Assembly (NCBI RefSeq): GCF_020990385.1
Contig: NZ_CP087597.1
Coordinates: 147,001-211,000, forward strand
Reading direction: 5' to 3'
DNA length: 64,000 nt
Source of the DNA: Paracoccus sp. MA
GTDB taxonomy: Bacteria > Pseudomonadota > Alphaproteobacteria > Rhodobacterales > Rhodobacteraceae
The notes under the pieces are model-generated. The model was not told the origin of the DNA. It worked only from the letters and a program-made list of their open reading frames with translations, and searched no databases. Position 1 is the first letter of the stretch, and each line of letters opens with the position of its first letter. A program made the translations under genes and the position numbers. Positions 43,926 to 51,790 of the stretch are shown here, one piece after another.

Positions 43926-44190
43926 GTGGTCAGCTGGGCGGTGGCCGCAGGCGCGAAGCGGATCGACCTGCTGCCGGGGGTCTGGCGCGGCGAAACCGAC
44001 GAATGGAAGGTGGCCGTCAACCCGCACAAGCACGAGATCGACGGCATCCTGCCCGGACAGATGGTGCTCGAGCACAAGACCTATATGGCGTTCGCCGCGC
44101 TCGGTCTTAACGGCGGCGCGATCACCGGGGCCAGCGAGCCGGATATCATTGCGCACTTCGACGCGGCCCGCGAAGCAGCTGAAGCAACGG
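43926..44190 (+). pseudogene. 3' part of an unidentified gene upstream of ssb
   Basis: The plus frame reads KRIDLLPGVWRGETDEWKVA, NPHKHEIDGILPGQMVLEHK and ALNGG-like ALGLNGGAITGASEPDIIAH, which looks like real protein and has no antisense counterpart. The 5' part is replaced by the tail gene. The frame then runs on into the ssb region without a stop, so its own end is uncertain. Family unknown to me. Confidence 0.35.
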
Positions 44191-44199
44191 AGACACACA

Positions 44200-44610
44200 A
44201 TGCAGAACATCGTCATCCTCGCCGGCACCATCCGTCAGGCCCCCGAAACCCGCACCACCCGCACCGGCACCGATGTCACCCGCTTCAAGCTGGTCACCGC
44301 GCGCCCGCGCTATTCGGAAGGCCGGGTTGTGCGCGACGAGAAGGGCTATCGGGTCGAGGACGCGGAATGGCACCGCGTCGTCGCCTTCAACGGCCTGGGC
44401 CGGACCATCCGGCAATATTGCGACTCCGGCACGAAGGTTCTGGTGCGCGGCCGCATCCACTACACGAAATGGCAGGATGCGGACGGCAACGACCGCTACG
44501 GCTGCGAGATCGTCGCCGAGACGGTGGATTTCCTGAGCCGGGCGCCGCAGTCCGAGACCGAAGACGAGGACGAAGGCCGTTTCATCGACGAAGACGACAT
44601 CCCGACCTGA
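44200..44610 (+). CDS. ssb: Single-stranded DNA-binding protein
   Basis: 136 residues from ATG 44200 (GGAG eight bases upstream). OB-fold: MQNIVILAGTIRQAPETR, FKLVTARPRYSE, DAEWHRVVAFNGLGRTIRQY, GTKVLVRGRIHYTKWQDADG; acidic C-terminal tail ending EDEDEGRFIDEDDIPT in place of the classical DDDIPF tip. Plasmid/ICE-type SSB, used during DNA transfer and replication. A strong terminator follows. Confidence 0.9.
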   Translation: MQNIVILAGTIRQAPETRTTRTGTDVTRFKLVTARPRYSEGRVVRDEKGYRVEDAEWHRVVAFNGLGRTIRQYCDSGTKVLVRGRIHYTKWQDADGNDRYGCEIVAETVDFLSRAPQSETEDEDEGRFIDEDDIPT

Positions 44611-44618
44611 GCGGGAGG

Positions 44619-44644
44619 CCCGGCGGTTCCAGCCGCCGGGTTTT
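44619..44644 (+). terminator. Rho-independent terminator of ssb
   Basis: CCCGGCGG (44619-44626) pairs with CCGCCGGG (44633-44640) across TTCCAG, followed by TTTT. Eight GC-rich pairs. Confidence 0.8.
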
Positions 44645-44688
44645 CCCATGTCCGCACCGGATCGCCCTGAGACTGCGCGGGCAAGAGA

Positions 44689-44724
44689 AGGCTTCCCCGG
44701 CCGGATCGACCGGCCGGAAAGCCT
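44689..44724. repeat. Large GC-rich inverted repeat in a gene-free stretch
   Basis: CCGGCCGG-ATCGA-CCGGCCGG (44697-44717) is flanked by AGGCTT and AAGCCT, giving a hairpin of 14 pairs with a small internal loop. Because the inner arms are self-complementary, it can also pair as two short sites. The whole stretch 44645-45024 holds no gene I can support; a G6/C6 run follows at 44730-44743. It might be a terminator pair or a protein-binding site. Confidence 0.5.
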
Positions 44725-45024
44725 CCGGTGGGGGGCACCCCCCGCGGACCTTCCTTCCCCCAAATCCCAATTCTACTCCCGTGAAGAAGAAACAGGGGCT
44801 TGGGAAGGAAGACTTGGGAAAAGACAGCGCCACAGCGCCACCGATGGGTTTTGCATTACCGTCGGCGCATGGTCGCGAACGGCGCGCTTTGCTTCAGAGC
44901 AGAGGGGGGAACGGGTGTCCGCTGGCGAATGGGGTGGCCATCCGTGGGCGTTTCGGCGGCAGTGTTAAGGGGTTAAGAAATCATCTAAAAGACTGAAAAT
45001 AATGGATAAAACATCGCAATCGGC

Positions 45025-45053
45025 TTGCGTTAGCGCCTTGTTTTTGCTAGACT
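45025..45053 (+). promoter_or_regulatory. Sigma70-type promoter
   Basis: -35 TTGCGT (45025-45030), exact 17-bp spacer, -10 TAGACT (45048-45053). It lies 114 bp before the small hypothetical gene at 45167, leaving a leader of about 105 nt. Confidence 0.5.
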
Positions 45054-45166
45054 ATTCGTAAGGCGCGGAGGTGGTCGACACCAGCCGGCGCCATGCCCCC
45101 GCAACGCGGGGTCGGGGTGGTGAAAGGGGTCGAATGGATCGCCCCCGAAGCTCGGAGAGACGCCCG

Positions 45167-45433
45167 ATGCATACCGCGACATTTGAGATCAACATCCCCA
45201 GCAACCCGCTGGCCCGCTGCATCAACCTCGAGGACATCGAGATGGGCATGGACGCGGACACCGGGGTCAAGGCCCGCGCCAGCCGCGACAGCATGACCCT
45301 GACGGTCATTGTCCACGCAACCGATGCCGCCGACGCCGCCAAATGGCTGCGGAAGGCCGGCCTGATCTCACCAGCGCCAGCGGAAGCTGCCTGGCCCCGT
45401 GATCGCGGGGCTCGCAGCTGCAGGAGAGGCTGA
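45167..45433 (+). CDS. Small hypothetical protein of the conjugative module
   Basis: 88 residues from ATG 45167 (GGAGAG upstream). MHTATFEINIPSNPLARCIN and LEDIEMGMDADTGVKARASR, SMTLTVIVHATDAADAAKWL suggest a small alpha/beta protein. The last about 15 residues are Arg/Gly-rich and less protein-like. Family not recognised. Located between ssb and the DUF2285 genes. Confidence 0.5.
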   Translation: MHTATFEINIPSNPLARCINLEDIEMGMDADTGVKARASRDSMTLTVIVHATDAADAAKWLRKAGLISPAPAEAAWPRDRGARSCRRG

Positions 45434-45467
45434 GCGGTTCAGCCCAACCCCAGAACGGAGGACGCCG

Positions 45468-45725
45468 ATGACCTGTGAAACCGAAACCACTGCCCTCGCG
45501 GCGAAGATCCACGCCGAATGCGAGTTCGGCTTCGACCGCAACGACATCCATGAAGCCCTCGAGCTGCTCGGCCAGATGGTCGAATACGGCGCCACCACCG
45601 CAGAAGAGATCGAGGCATTCCTCCGCCTGCGCGCGAGCGACACAAGGCCGACCTCGCCAGCGACTGACGCCGCCAGCGGCGGTCGGTTCAGCGCCGCCGG
45701 TGCGGGCCGCCCCGCAACAGCGTGA
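45468..45725 (+). CDS. Small hypothetical protein
   Basis: 85 residues from ATG 45468 behind CGGAGG. The first 55 residues are helical and acidic (FGFDRNDIHEALELLGQMVE, TAEEIEAFLRLRA); the tail is Ala/Gly/Thr-rich and overlaps the end of the convergent DUF2285 pseudogene by 38 bp. Not recognised. Confidence 0.5.
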   Translation: MTCETETTALAAKIHAECEFGFDRNDIHEALELLGQMVEYGATTAEEIEAFLRLRASDTRPTSPATDAASGGRFSAAGAGRPATA

Positions 45726-46498
45726 GATATTCGCCGCCGATCATGGCGCGGGCGTCGGCGAGGATGCGGGCAAGCTGCCGGCGCTCGGAGGCAGATTTCC
45801 ATTCGTCGGCGCTGAGTCCGCTGAAATCCGTACGGAACAGGACGCCGGCGATGTCGCGGCGGGAGGCGCCGGAATCGGCTCCATCCCAGGCGCGCAGCAT
45901 CAGGGTGGCGCGGTGCCGTTCGGAGGCCGAAAGCGCCTGCAGAGAAGGTATCGGCCTGACCGGCCTGCCGGTCAGCAACCGATGAAACCGCCGGATGCTG
46001 TTCAGCCGGACCATCAGATCCTCGTCGAGCGGCACGATGATCGCCAGCCGGATCCGGGCCATGCCGTGGGGAAACCAGAGCCGGTGATCGCCACCCGCAT
46101 CGGCGACGATGCCGTGCAACCCCTCGCTTGTCCGCAAGACCGGCGCCAGCGGCAGATCGGCTGGATTAAGCAGCGGTGGCCGGTCATAACCTTCAGGTGC
46201 GGCGGTGAGGATCAGGGTGGCGGGAAGCGCATCAGGACGCCAGAGCGGCCGGGCTTCCGATACCGGAAGTGCGGGATCGACCGGGAAACATCAGCCCCCA
46301 GCGGCAGGCCATCCGGGCAATCTCCTCTTTTGTGCTGTCCCCAACGGTCACGCCGCGCCCGATATGCTTGCGGATCCTGGAATACTCGGCACGATAGCGG
46401 CGGTTGCGGCGCAGGAACTGGAAGGTCATCCGGGCACGGTCGAGCGTCCGGAACCGGTCGTCATAGCCCGGTGACCTCCAATCGGTGGAAGACGGCAT
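45688..46498 (-). pseudogene. DUF6499/DUF2285 regulator-like protein with a frameshift
   Basis: N-terminal part from ATG 46498 (MPSSTDWRSPGYDDRFRTLD, RNRRYRAEYSRI) matches the domain found before DUF2285 in ICE proteins. At about 46285 the frame breaks: MFPGRSR should read MFPVDPALP, which the next frame supplies and continues (LWRPDALPATLILTAAPEGY, then LNPADLPLAPVLRTSEG to the end at 45688). A single extra T or C in GTTTCCCGG explains it. Could be a real mutation or a sequencing error. Confidence 0.75.
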
Positions 46499-46643
46499 GG
46501 CTCTGCTCCCCATCGGAATGAAAGGCGGGTCGGAACCCGTGATTATGCAGACATGCGGATTCACGCATAGATTGTGCTCGGGAATGGCGGATATGCCGAC
46601 GCCACCCCAAAGACACGGACAGATACCGCTGCCGTTCCCTGCT

Positions 46644-46907
46644 CTAGCGCATGCGCGGTTTCAGGATCTGCCGGTGGCCCGCCTCGGTCATCCAGCGCGC
46701 CCGGGCCAGATGACTGTCGTGAACGCGCTTCGCCCGGTCGGGATCGGCGGCGACGTCGAGGCCGAAGACGATCCGGGCCACCTCGCGCCAGTCGGCCCCT
46801 TCCTCCTCTGCGTCAAGAAGCCGCAGATAGGTGGTCAGATGGGCCTCGTCGTAGCCGGTCAGCCGCTCGGACTGCGGCGGGGTTTCCTCGAAGGCGTCAG
46901 CGGCCAT
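46644..46907 (-). CDS. DUF2285 family protein
   Basis: 87 residues. LTGYDEAHLTTYLRLLDAEE, DWREVARIVFGLDVAADPDR, AKRVHDSHLARARWMTEAGH: the typical short DUF2285 pattern, a helical DNA-binding-like domain found in alphaproteobacterial ICE and plasmids next to XRE and RepA genes. Role unknown; regulation of replication or transfer is likely from context. Confidence 0.8.
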   Translation of the reverse strand: MAADAFEETPPQSERLTGYDEAHLTTYLRLLDAEEEGADWREVARIVFGLDVAADPDRAKRVHDSHLARARWMTEAGHRQILKPRMR

Positions 46908-46961
46908 GAAGTTCTCCTGTATCCGACCTGCGTCCAGAATGAAGAACGCGGCAATCCATTT

Positions 46962-47096
46962 CTAGGGGAACGATCCGTGCCGGATATCGGGATTCTCTGA
47001 ATACGCATATTCCGGTACGAACATGACGGCGGTTTGACCATCGGCGTAAACCCGCGAATCCTTGGGAAAACGGGCGAACAGCTGCCGAAAGCTCAC
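46962..47096 (-). CDS. Small ORF coupled to the XRE regulator
   Basis: 44 residues from GTG 47096, whose GTGA overlaps the XRE stop. Sequence SFRQLFARFPKDSRVYADGQ, then TAVMFVPEYAYSENPDIR. The coupling and protein-like composition make it plausible; no family known to me. Confidence 0.4.
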   Translation of the reverse strand: MSFRQLFARFPKDSRVYADGQTAVMFVPEYAYSENPDIRHGSFP

Positions 47097-47308
47097 GTCC
47101 GTTCGCGGCGGAGCAGTTCCACCGGATCGACCTCCAGCACCGCGGCGAGCTTTTCCAGCATGTCGACGGTCGCGGCGTTCTCCTCGCGCTCCAGCATGCC
47201 GACATAGTTCCGGTTGATGTCCGCACGATCGGCAAGCTCCTCCTGCGACAGGGATTTCTCCTGTCTCAGCCGGCGCAGATTCCTGGCAACTCGCTCCCGT
47301 AAGCTCAT
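47093..47308 (-). CDS. XRE-family HTH regulator
   Basis: 71 residues from ATG 47308 (MSLRERVARNLRRLRQEKSL), the natural start of this short family; the frame extends to a GTG at 47344. HTH: LSQEELADRADINRNYVGML. Typical controller of the transfer/replication genes in these elements. The stretch 47345-47360 contains TATAAT on the plus strand and TATACT on the minus strand, so a divergent promoter to the HTH/repA genes is possible. Confidence 0.85.
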   Translation of the reverse strand: MSLRERVARNLRRLRQEKSLSQEELADRADINRNYVGMLEREENAATVDMLEKLAAVLEVDPVELLRRERT

Positions 47309-47520
47309 GCGGGAGGAGTCGCCGGGCACCACGCACGGCGCCACCTAGTATAATGGGGATTCGTGAGCCGGGAAAGCTTTTCGTCGACCCGGCTCCGGCT
47401 CCCGACGAAAGGGGGTGACAAAAACCAGACCGTCATTCTGTCACTCCGGCCCGGTGCTGCTTTTGCGCCATCGTCGTCGCAATCCCGCCTCTCTGGCGGA
47501 TCCTGCGACGGAGACCGACG

Positions 47521-47790
47521 ATGCAGAACGAACCCGATCCCGCCTGGCCGCGCTTCGTGCGCACCGAGGAAGCCGCCCGGCTTCTGGACCTCTCGCCGCG
47601 AACGCTGGAAAAGCACCGCTGCGGCGGCACCGGCCCGGTTTACCGCAAGCTCGGCGGCAGGGTCGTCTACACCATTGCCGACCTGCGCGCCTGGATCGAG
47701 GGCTCGGCGCGCCAGTCCACCTCGGAAATGGCGAAAGCTTCCGGAAAACCCGACCGCGCCTTCGGCGAGACCGCGGGGACGGGCCGGTGA
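47521..47790 (+). CDS. MerR/AlpA-type helix-turn-helix protein
   Basis: 89 residues. RFVRTEEAARLLDLSPRTLE-KHRCGGTGPVYRKLGGRVVY is the winged HTH of the HTH_17/excisionase group; a linker with Ser/Gly follows. GTGA joins it to repA, so it is the leader gene of the replication operon and probably its regulator. Confidence 0.85.
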   Translation: MQNEPDPAWPRFVRTEEAARLLDLSPRTLEKHRCGGTGPVYRKLGGRVVYTIADLRAWIEGSARQSTSEMAKASGKPDRAFGETAGTGR

Positions 47791-48656
47791 GCGCGCCGAT
47801 TTCCGCGCGCCGCATCTGCGACGGCCGGCAGATGGAACTGTTCCGGCCGGTCGCGCGCGACATCGCCGCGCGGGATTCCCGAGACCTGATGTCCTGGCCG
47901 TTCTTCTCGCTGGCCAAGTCCCGCCGGGTGGTGCCGATCGATTTCAACATGGGCTCGGTCTCGATCCGCGTCGAGGCGACGCCGGAACACGGCATGGCGA
48001 CGATCTGGGACGCCGACATCCTGATCTGGGCCGCCAGCCAGATCGTCGAGGCCCGCAACCAAGGCTTGCGGACCTCGCGTCTGATGGCCGCGACGCCCTA
48101 CGAGATCCTGACCTTCATTCGGCGCGACGATTCCGCCCGCAGCTATCTGCGGCTGAAGGCAGCACTCGACCGGTTGCAGTCGACGACGGTCGCTACCTCG
48201 ATCCGCCAGCCGGCGGAACGGCGGCGGCACCGCTTCTCCTGGATCAACGAGTGGAAGGAATTGCTCGACGACCGGCGCCGGCCGCTCGGGATCGAACTGA
48301 TCCTGCCGGACTGGTTCTATGCCGGGGTGATGGACGACGCGCTGGTCCTGACCATCGACCGGGCCTATTTCGACCTGAAGGGCGGGCTGGAACGCTGGCT
48401 CTACCGGCTGGTGCGCCGCCACGGCGGCCGGCAGCCCGGAGGCTGGAGTTTCGACCTTCGGCATCTGCACCTGAAATCCGGCAGCCTCTCGCCCTTCAAG
48501 CGCTTCGCCTTCGAGATCCGGGCCATCGTCCAAAGACAGCCGCTGCCCGGTTATCGCCTGTCTCTCAGTATCGGTTCCGACGGGCTGCCGCGGCTGTGCT
48601 TCCAACCCGCCCCCGCCAATCCCTTCGCCGCCGCGCCTCGCGCTGCGCGTCGTTGA
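47787..48656 (+). CDS. repA: Replication initiator protein A
   Basis: 289 residues from GTG 47787. RepA family features: RDLMSWPFFSLAKSRRVVPI, ATPEHGMATIWDADILIWAA, RLMAATPYEILTFIRRD, then winged-helix regions with RFSWINEWKELLDDR and LPDWFYAGVMDDALVLTIDR. Initiates replication by binding iterons; three 17-bp iterons begin 33 bp after its stop. In this element family RepA sits beside conjugation genes, so the element could replicate on its own after excision. Confidence 0.9.
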   Translation: MSAPISARRICDGRQMELFRPVARDIAARDSRDLMSWPFFSLAKSRRVVPIDFNMGSVSIRVEATPEHGMATIWDADILIWAASQIVEARNQGLRTSRLMAATPYEILTFIRRDDSARSYLRLKAALDRLQSTTVATSIRQPAERRRHRFSWINEWKELLDDRRRPLGIELILPDWFYAGVMDDALVLTIDRAYFDLKGGLERWLYRLVRRHGGRQPGGWSFDLRHLHLKSGSLSPFKRFAFEIRAIVQRQPLPGYRLSLSIGSDGLPRLCFQPAPANPFAAAPRAARR

Positions 48657-48688
48657 ACGGCCAACCTGTGAACAAGCTGTGGACAGAG

Positions 48689-48752
48689 CCGTGCTATCAG
48701 GAACCATCCGACCCGTGCTATCCGGAACCCGACACCCGTGCTATCGGGAACC
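48689..48752 (+). repeat. Three iterons, probable origin of replication
   Basis: CCGTGCTATCNGGAACC occurs at 48689-48705, 48713-48729 and 48736-48752, N being A, C and G. Spacings are 24 and 23 bp, close to two helical turns. Just upstream, CTGTGGACAG-type DnaA-like text occurs (48679-48686). The stretch to 48911 also has an AT-richer segment (48790-48830) that could be the opening site. Confidence 0.8.
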
Positions 48753-48911
48753 GTGGCGTGATGTAACCGCACTGAATCCGAACAGGAATTCAGCCCCTCC
48801 TAACTTACCTAACTTAAGGAATCCTAACCTTGTAGGCGTGCGGCAGGCGGTGGAAAACACCGATTTGTCCCTTAATTCGTGGACTGGCAGTGCCATGAAT
48901 GGGGGTGAGGA

Positions 48912-49412
48912 ATGAGTGTTCGTCACCCTGAGAAGCCGAGGCCAGATCCTGGCTCGACCACCTTTGTCGACCTGATCTGGCAGGAGAAGCGGGTCGAGCA
49001 CTGGCTGCGCTTCGGACGCTTCTGCCACGAACATCGGATCGACAGCCAGCGCCGGACTGTCGGCTTCGTACCGGACAGCACATTCGCCGTCGTGCGCTGG
49101 GCGGGCAACGATTACGGCACCGTGGTCTCGCGCCTCGACATCCTGCGCGCCGTCGGGCCGGGCGAGCCGTTCCAGACGCTGCCCTTCGTCAAGCCGGGGG
49201 CGGAGATCCTGCTGCGGGTCAGTGGCTGGCCGAAGGTCGAGCGGGTGCTGCAGGCGGTGGATGCCGTCGAGGCGCTGGGCATCGATCCCAGCGAGGTCTC
49301 GCCCGATCACTGGCGGCATGTCCACAACCGCCTCGTCGCGGGCGAGCCGTTCCGGACCTACACCAGGGCCCAGCATGCCGCATGGCTGAAGCGCCGGAAG
49401 GTGGGGGCATGA
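48912..49412 (+). CDS. DUF2840 domain-containing protein
   Basis: 166 residues. FVDLIWQEKRVEHWLRFGRF, FVPDSTFAVVRWAGNDYGTV, SRLDILRAVGPGEPFQTLPF and KPGAEILLRVSGWPKVERVL are typical of DUF2840, a protein constant in alphaproteobacterial conjugative modules between ParA and TraF. ParA is not found here: only 160 bp separate the iterons from this gene. ATGA overlap with the methylase gene. Confidence 0.88.
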   Translation: MSVRHPEKPRPDPGSTTFVDLIWQEKRVEHWLRFGRFCHEHRIDSQRRTVGFVPDSTFAVVRWAGNDYGTVVSRLDILRAVGPGEPFQTLPFVKPGAEILLRVSGWPKVERVLQAVDAVEALGIDPSEVSPDHWRHVHNRLVAGEPFRTYTRAQHAAWLKRRKVGA

Positions 49413-50854
49413 TGCGCGTGCTCGATCTCTTCAGCGGCGGCGCCGGCGGCTGGACCCTGGGCCTGCACCGCGCCGGTTTCACCACCATCGCCGCCTGCGA
49501 GATCGTGGAATGGCGGCGCATCCTCTATTCGGAGAACTTCCCGCATGTCAGGCTTTACGACGATATCCGAACCCTCACGGCAGCTCGACTTGTTTCCGAC
49601 CTCGGATGCCTGCCCGACATCGTCGTCGGATCGCCGCCCTGCCAGGACATCTCCAGTGCCAACACGAAGGGCAAGGGGATCGAGGGCGAACGCTCGGGGC
49701 TCTACCTCGAGGCCGTTCGCCTGGTCGGAGAATGCCGGCCTCGCTGGTTCGCTTTTGAGAACAGCCCTCTGCTCAGAACTCGCGGCGCCGACCGGCTGCT
49801 CGACGAGTTGGAAGCGCTCGGCTACGCCTGCTGGCCATGCGTGGTGGGTGCTGCGGATATCGGCGCCAACCATGTCCGCAAACGCTCCTGGCTCATCGGC
49901 TGCGACCCGCAGCAGCTTGCCGACACCCGTGTCGCAATCCCAGCAGGGCGGCATGCGGATGGAGGGCGGATCGGGCGCGCGCAGGGCGATGAAGGAATCC
50001 GGTCTTTCCGATCTGTTCCGCAACCGCCCGCTGCCGACGCCGATGGCCTCGGACGGGATGAGGGACGGCGCCGGCGGCGGGGCGGGATCGACATATCCGC
50101 TGCGGATGATCCTCGCCACGCCGCGCAAGACGGATGCGGATCGCGGCGGCCGGGGCGATCTGCTGAGCCAGCTTCAGGGCCACAACAGCCGCCACGCCGG
50201 AATGATGGGCACGCCGACGGCGAACGCGGCACCTCGGGGCAGTGTGCTGCGCAAGCGGAAGGACCGGATGACCTCGGATCAGGACCGTTTCGACCGCACA
50301 CCGACGATCGGCGAGGCGCTGCATTTCGACAGACGGGTGCCCGAGACCCTGCCGACGCCGACGAAGCGGGACGGCCGGATGGACGGCTGGAGCCCGGCCT
50401 ACGACCGCCGGAAATCCCCGACCATGGACGCGGTGATGGACGGAGCGATGACCAACCGGGCGCCGGACAAATGGGCGGGTGCGCGGGCGCTGGCGGCGAT
50501 CTTGCGGAGCCATGGCCTGACTGGAACGGCGGCATTGCCCATCACATACGGGTGGATGATGGGATTTCCGCCTGGCTGGCTCGCACGCGCATTGCGCTCG
50601 GCAGTCGCAAAGGGACGGCTGCGGCGAGTCTGATCGTTGAGGCCTTCGGCGATGCGGTGGTGCCGCAGATCCCCGCGGCCATCGGCCGCGCCATCCTACG
50701 CAGCGAGGCCGCGCTGAACGCGGTCCTCGGCGGCGCATCCCCGAATGACGCGGTCACCGCAGTCGAGGCATCCATCTGCGCAGACGGCGGTAGTGCCGGT
50801 GCGGATGGTCATGCACCCGCCGACGGTCCTGCGGATCGCGGAGGCGCGTCATGA
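49409..50854 (+). CDS. C5-cytosine DNA methyltransferase (second, intein-free)
   Basis: 481 residues. Motif I MRVLDLFSGGAGGWTLGL, motif IV VGSPPCQDIS, motif VI RWFAFENSPLL, motif VIII VRKRSWLIG, motif X VEAFGDAVVPQIPAAIGRAI near the C-terminus. The middle (about residues 175-370) is Arg/Gly/Asp-rich and low in complexity, and the +1 frame there also looks protein-like. It is coupled by ATGA to DUF2840 and to TraF, so it is cargo integrated into the transfer operon, probably protecting the element from restriction. Confidence 0.82.
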   Translation: MMRVLDLFSGGAGGWTLGLHRAGFTTIAACEIVEWRRILYSENFPHVRLYDDIRTLTAARLVSDLGCLPDIVVGSPPCQDISSANTKGKGIEGERSGLYLEAVRLVGECRPRWFAFENSPLLRTRGADRLLDELEALGYACWPCVVGAADIGANHVRKRSWLIGCDPQQLADTRVAIPAGRHADGGRIGRAQGDEGIRSFRSVPQPPAADADGLGRDEGRRRRRGGIDISAADDPRHAAQDGCGSRRPGRSAEPASGPQQPPRRNDGHADGERGTSGQCAAQAEGPDDLGSGPFRPHTDDRRGAAFRQTGARDPADADEAGRPDGRLEPGLRPPEIPDHGRGDGRSDDQPGAGQMGGCAGAGGDLAEPWPDWNGGIAHHIRVDDGISAWLARTRIALGSRKGTAAASLIVEAFGDAVVPQIPAAIGRAILRSEAALNAVLGGASPNDAVTAVEASICADGGSAGADGHAPADGPADRGGAS

Positions 50855-51417
50855 TCCGCAGAACCCGCACCGCATACCTCGCCGCAACTGCCGCCGCCGT
50901 GCTGGTGATCGCTGCTGTTTCTGTCACCGAGATCGCGCCCCGGCTGATCTGGAACGCCTCCGCCAGCGTGCCGGTCGGGCTTTATGCCCTGCGGCCCATC
51001 GATGACCTGACCATCGGCGATCTGGTCGCTGTCACGCCGCCCGGACCGCTCGCTCAGTTCGTCACGGCGCGCGGCTATGTCGGCCCCGGCGTGCCGCTGC
51101 TGAAGCGCGCCGCCGCCCTTCCCGGCACGCGGGTCTGCCGCAGCGGTGACACGATCACAGTCGACGGCAAGGCTATCGGCAAGGCGCGCGGATGCGACAG
51201 CCTCGGCCGACCCTTGCCCATCTGGCAGGGCTGCCGGGTGATCGGTGGCGACGAGATCTTCCTGTTGAATCCGGGCGTCCGCGACAGTCTCGACGGCCGT
51301 TATTTCGGCCCGCTCCCCGCCGCTTCCGTCATCGGCCGCGCGATCCCGCTCTGGCTGCTCGGCGAAGGTGATCGTCATCACGACCAGCCCCCGCTGCTTG
51401 CCTCTCCACCTAGCTGA
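50851..51417 (+). CDS. traF: TraF-type S26 signal peptidase
   Basis: 188 residues. N-terminal membrane anchor (YLAATAAAVLVIAAVSVTEI), serine region NASASVPVGLYAL with catalytic Ser, lysine region PLLKRAAALPG with catalytic Lys. Processes the conjugative pilin in known systems. A pilin (trbC) is not in the window. Start codon ATGA overlaps the methylase stop. Confidence 0.88.
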   Translation: MIRRTRTAYLAATAAAVLVIAAVSVTEIAPRLIWNASASVPVGLYALRPIDDLTIGDLVAVTPPGPLAQFVTARGYVGPGVPLLKRAAALPGTRVCRSGDTITVDGKAIGKARGCDSLGRPLPIWQGCRVIGGDEIFLLNPGVRDSLDGRYFGPLPAASVIGRAIPLWLLGEGDRHHDQPPLLASPPS

Positions 51418-51448
51418 TTTCACCACCAACCGAAACCGAAGGGACCAA

Positions 51449-51787
51449 ATGATGCCACAGATCGGCGAATTCACCCGCACGCAATCCGGCTACGAGGGCC
51501 GCATCCGCACCGTCACGCTCGACCTCGCACTGGTCTTCGTGCCGACCCACAATGCCGATGTCGAAAAGGCGCCGGATTACCGGATTCATTTCGTCAGCGA
51601 GGACGGTCCGGAGATCGGCGCCGGCTGGACGCATAGCGGCGAGAAGGCCGGGACATACATCTCGGTCGCCTTGGACGATCCCGTCTTCGTGCAGCCGATC
51701 CGCGCCAGGTTGTTCCAGTCGGACGAGCAGGGCCGGATGTGGAGCCTGCACTGGTCGCGCCCGAGAAAGCGCGACGAGCGGGATTGA
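51449..51787 (+). CDS. DUF736 domain-containing protein
   Basis: 112 residues from ATG 51449. MPQIGEFTRTQSGYEGRIRT and GAGWTHSGEKAGTYISVALD are diagnostic of DUF736, a small beta protein found in ICE next to relaxase genes. Function unknown. Confidence 0.9.
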   Translation: MMPQIGEFTRTQSGYEGRIRTVTLDLALVFVPTHNADVEKAPDYRIHFVSEDGPEIGAGWTHSGEKAGTYISVALDDPVFVQPIRARLFQSDEQGRMWSLHWSRPRKRDERD

Positions 51788-51790
51788 GCC

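Noticed and set aside
43845..44996. 383-residue plus-strand open frame
   Set aside because: It runs through ssb in the wrong frame; only its part at about 43926-44190 looks protein-like.
48689..48752. CRISPR-like array
   Set aside because: Three 17-bp units at helical spacing beside repA are iterons; no cas genes in the window.
49545..50633. Alternative frame as the main methylase CDS
   Set aside because: It lacks motifs I to VI and motif X, which the other frame has continuously.
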